A stretch of DNA of 64,000 nt from Bradyrhizobium jicamae (lineage in GTDB: Bacteria; Pseudomonadota; Alphaproteobacteria; Rhizobiales; Xanthobacteraceae): positions 16,610-80,609 of the forward strand of contig NZ_JAFCJX010000039.1 in NCBI RefSeq assembly GCF_018130695.1. Reading direction: 5' to 3'. A program made the translations under genes and the position numbers. Positions 61,742-64,000 of this stretch are shown here, in pieces. The notes under the pieces were generated by a model. It searched no databases, was not told the origin of the DNA, and saw nothing but the letters and a program-made list of their open reading frames with translations. How positions within the stretch are numbered: position 1 is the first letter of the stretch; every line of letters begins with the position of its first letter.

Positions 61742-61884
61742 CTTCCGTCTCCTGGGGCATCGGCGAATCGAGCGATGACCACAAAATTACCAGCGCCGGA
61801 GAGTCCCGAGAATCCGGATGATCCCCCATCGGAAAGTTACGGGGTTTGCAGACAATTTGAATCACGGCGGCGTGATGCAGGGCC

Positions 61885-62229
61885 TCAGAAGATCGGCTCG
61901 CCGACCGCAACCTCGCTGCGCGGACCGAGCACGATAACGCGTCCATCAGCGTCCCTGGCGCCGAGAATCAGCAACTCGGAGGTGAAGCCCGCGATGTTCT
62001 TGGCTCCGAGATTGCAGACGCAGACCACCAGCGAGCCGATCAGCGCGGCCGGTTCGTAATTGGTGATCTGCGCGCTCGACCACATGATGCGCTCTGCGCC
62101 GACGTCGACGCCGACCTTGTACGAGGGATTGCGCGCCCGCGGAAACGGCTGCACGTCGACGACCTTGCCGATGCGGATGTCGAGGCGGGCGAAGTCGTCA
62201 TAGGCGGCGATCGGCTTTAGCTGCGTCAT
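61885..62229 (-). CDS. csaA: tRNA-binding protein CsaA
   Basis: The 114-residue protein is one OB-fold EMAP II-like tRNA-binding domain: YDDFARLDIRIGKVVDVQPF, SSAQITNYEPAALIGSLVVC and NLGAKNIAGFTSELLILGA. CsaA-type proteins bind tRNA and have chaperone or quality-control roles. It starts in an ATGA overlap with pdxY, so the pair is coupled. The length is normal. Confidence 0.95.
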   Translation of the reverse strand: MTQLKPIAAYDDFARLDIRIGKVVDVQPFPRARNPSYKVGVDVGAERIMWSSAQITNYEPAALIGSLVVCVCNLGAKNIAGFTSELLILGARDADGRVIVLGPRSEVAVGEPIF

Positions 62230-63098
62230 GTCGATGGTTTGCCTTCAGCAGTCAGCGGGATGGATTCGAATCTGCGCGGCGGTTCCACCAGCGCATCGCC
62301 GCTTTCGATGATGCGCATCTCCCCGGTGCCGCGGAGCGCGGTGCGCTCCAGCACGGCGAAGATGGCCGAGGCGGCGTGGCTGAGGGCGTCCGGTGTGGGA
62401 GCGCCGGACGCGTAAGCTGCGGTGAGCAACCCCGCGAAGAGGTCGCCGGTACCGGACGGGCTGATCGGCAGTCGTGGCGTGCGTACGCGCCAGGCATGGT
62501 CGCGCTCGATCGCCAGCGTCTCGATTGTGTCAGGCGGCGTATCGGTGAGCTCGGCGCTGGTGACGATGATGGTCGACGGCCCCTTCGCCATGAGCCCGTG
62601 CGCCGCCGCAATTACCGCATCGGAGGTTTGCGCCGGCCCGCCGCACAGCCATTCGAACTCGAAATGATTGGGCGTGATCACGTCGGCGAGGGGGCACAAG
62701 CGATCGCGCACCAGCGGCGGGATCTCGGCATGCACGAACAGGCCGCGATCGCGATCGCCGAGCACGGGATCGCAGGCATAGCGCAGCGCCGGATGACCGG
62801 CCTTCGCGCGGGCGACGAAGTCGGCGACCGCGGCGCCGATTGCAGGCGAGCCGAGGTAGCCCGAGAGGATCATCGTCGCATCCGCGACCACGCCGCGCTC
62901 CTCGATCCCGCGCAGGAGGTCGGCGACGAGCTCGGCCTCAAGCACGCGGCCGCGGATCGTGGCGTAGCCCGGGCGGTTGCTGAGCAGCGTGGTCGGCACC
63001 GCCACCACGTCGATGCCGTGCCGCTGCATCGGGAACAATGCCGCGCTGTTGCCGACATGGCCGTAGGCGACCTGGGACTGGATCGAGATGACGGTCAT
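62226..63098 (-). CDS. pdxY: Pyridoxal kinase
   Basis: The 290-residue protein begins MTVISIQSQVAYGHVGNSAA (PdxY/PdxK substrate loop) and has CDPVLGDRDRGLFV, ITPNHFEFEWLCG and PSGTGDLFAGLL with the catalytic aspartate. It phosphorylates pyridoxal and related vitamers with ATP. It is the first of a pair with csaA. The start and length are normal. Confidence 0.95.
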   Translation of the reverse strand: MTVISIQSQVAYGHVGNSAALFPMQRHGIDVVAVPTTLLSNRPGYATIRGRVLEAELVADLLRGIEERGVVADATMILSGYLGSPAIGAAVADFVARAKAGHPALRYACDPVLGDRDRGLFVHAEIPPLVRDRLCPLADVITPNHFEFEWLCGGPAQTSDAVIAAAHGLMAKGPSTIIVTSAELTDTPPDTIETLAIERDHAWRVRTPRLPISPSGTGDLFAGLLTAAYASGAPTPDALSHAASAIFAVLERTALRGTGEMRIIESGDALVEPPRRFESIPLTAEGKPST

Positions 63099-63207
63099 GT
63101 GGCGGCCAACTCCATTCTCACAAAATTGTGCGATGCGGCATAAAGACTGTTGCGTTGCAGCAAGGCGACTATTACCTCGTCATTTCAATCCTATCGAGGA
63201 GACTACC

Positions 63208-63477
63208 GTGAAGAAATACTCGCTGTCCGCTGCCGCCGCTGCCATGCTCGCGGGCTCGTTTGCGACCGCTGCCGGTGCTGCAGAGCTGCCCGCTTACGAG
63301 AAGGCGGGTCTGCCGATCTCGGCCGTGCAGGTCCAGGCCCTCGGCGCCGCCGATGTCGCCGAGCAGGCGCAGGTTGGAACCGCCGCCACTCCGCATCAGC
63401 TCGCCGTGCTCGCGCCGCGCCACAAGGTGACGGCTGCGACGGTGAAGAACGAGACGGTCGGGCGCGCAACCCGCTGA
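63208..63477 (+). CDS. Small secreted hypothetical protein (89 aa)
   Basis: The gene starts with GTG at 63208 after CGAGGAGACTACC and codes for a signal peptide (cleavage after GAA or AAGA, about residue 23) and a short Ala/Val-rich mature part (GLPISAVQVQALGAADVAEQ). No cysteine and no family recognised. It ends at the edge of a dispersed repeat. Confidence 0.75.
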   Translation: MKKYSLSAAAAAMLAGSFATAAGAAELPAYEKAGLPISAVQVQALGAADVAEQAQVGTAATPHQLAVLAPRHKVTAATVKNETVGRATR

Positions 63478-63486
63478 TGAGCACAA

Positions 63487-63626
63487 CCGTCATTGCCTGC
63501 AACAAACGCGAAGCGTTTGTGCAAGGGAGCGAAGCGACGAAGCTCGTGTCCGCATGTGCTGCGCGATGGGTTGCTTCCGCCTTCGCCAAGGCTTCGGCGG
63601 ACAAGTCGCTTCGCTCGCAATGACGG
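63487..63626. repeat. Dispersed repeat with inverted ends
   Basis: CCGTCATTGC (63487-63496) and GCAATGACGG (63617-63626) are perfect 10-bp inverted ends; inside are AAACGCGAAGCGTTTG and CGAAGCGACGAAGC-type arms. The CGTCATTGC...GCAATGACG family is a high-copy intergenic repeat in Bradyrhizobium (from memory). Confidence 0.8.
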
Positions 63627-64000
63627 GGCTCATTTGGAATCAAGTTCCGATGAGGATGTGAGAGCGCATTCTCGCGACATGTTCTGTCCGAGTTTTCCAT
63701 CTCGTTTCACCCTCGCTCGATAGCGAGGGCGCAGGGAAGACCGGGTGCACGCCGCACCCGCGGTCTCGCGCGCATTGTGCACAGAAGAAAGTGCGCGCAC
63801 GAGCATACAGGTTCGGCGGAGGCATCCGGCCTTCCCTGCGCGATGGCTTTACGGCTTATAAGTGCTCGCCCTGGTGAGACTCTGCGTTTGTGCCACCATC
63901 ATCCGCGATCGGCTTTGGACCTTTCGCGTGCTTGCCACCTGCATCGGGGCGGCAGGCCCACACGACTTCACCGTCCGCCTTGCGCACACACGCCTGTCGC
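63627..64000. other. Gene-poor, probably repeated stretch at the window end
   Basis: No gene is supportable. The stretch with CCGCACCCGCGGTCTCGCG, ACAGAAGAAAGTGC, CGGCCTTCCCTGCGCGATGG and CTTTACGGCTTATAAGTGCT resembles a long intergenic repeat seen many times in Bradyrhizobium genomes (from memory). It runs off the window. Confidence 0.5.

Overview
The window is high-GC, densely coded chromosomal DNA from an alphaproteobacterium, almost certainly Bradyrhizobium or a close Nitrobacteraceae relative. The evidence is the eukaryote-type glutamine synthetase II (glnII) divergent from a DUF2735 gene, a GGAAC-N17-CGTT general-stress promoter ahead of a rhizobial-type 49-residue protein, DUF6894-type small proteins, and many short palindromic intergenic repeats of the kind scattered through Bradyrhizobium genomes. 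The gene assignments come from reading the translated proteins; no database search was run. I see no rRNA, no tRNA, no CRISPR array, no prophage and no replication origin.

Layout. 1-10.4 kb: truncated selO, aspS, a membrane-anchored protein, a malic enzyme with a phosphotransacetylase-like tail, a DoxX protein, a ParDE toxin-antitoxin pair, a DHFR-like reductase and a NodB-type deacetylase. 10.4-19 kb: glutathione peroxidase, a large L,D-transpeptidase with tandem repeats directly before its start, creA, two tandem paralogous secreted peptides of about 50 residues, a MocR regulator divergent from a PNPOx-fold protein, and an M20 deacylase. 19-28 kb: a BtuF-like binding protein without signal peptide, a hotdog thioesterase, a GNAT acetyltransferase, a DUF2161 nuclease-fold protein, a single-domain GrlR-like protein, an SDR, an SGNH hydrolase, a tyrosine phosphatase and an MliC-like inhibitor. 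28-32 kb: glnII with a canonical sigma-54 site and strong terminator, a two-domain GrlR-like protein translationally coupled to a ModA-like protein, and the stress-promoter gene. 32-39.4 kb: LysR/GlcG divergent pair with an operator-like palindrome, then a Tat-exported molybdenum hydroxylase operon (large subunit, 2Fe-2S subunit, dihaem protein), a secreted protein and a second two-domain GrlR-like protein. 39.4-48.5 kb: DMT-type membrane protein, ABC-F ATPase, a RAYT transposase bracketed by inverted REPs, secreted alpha/beta hydrolases, an MBL hydrolase, an AraC remnant, PilZ, PsiF-repeat protein, an AT-richer FRG-domain gene and an acyl-CoA dehydrogenase. 48.5-64 kb: chemoreceptor, small secreted proteins, FMN reductase and SDR, an L,D-transpeptidase lipoprotein, RlpA, a candidate sRNA, a serine hydrolase, small DUF6894 proteins, pdxY-csaA and a terminal repeat-rich stretch.

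Functional threads. Cell-envelope maintenance recurs (two L,D-transpeptidases, RlpA, MliC-like inhibitor, NodB-fold deacetylase, SelO and glutathione peroxidase for redox). Nitrogen control appears in glnII, and vitamin B6 in the MocR/PNPOx pair and pdxY. The least explained content is the family of GrlR-like proteins (five domains in three genes) and the paired secreted peptides. The candidate sRNA and several signal-less binding proteins are also worth attention.
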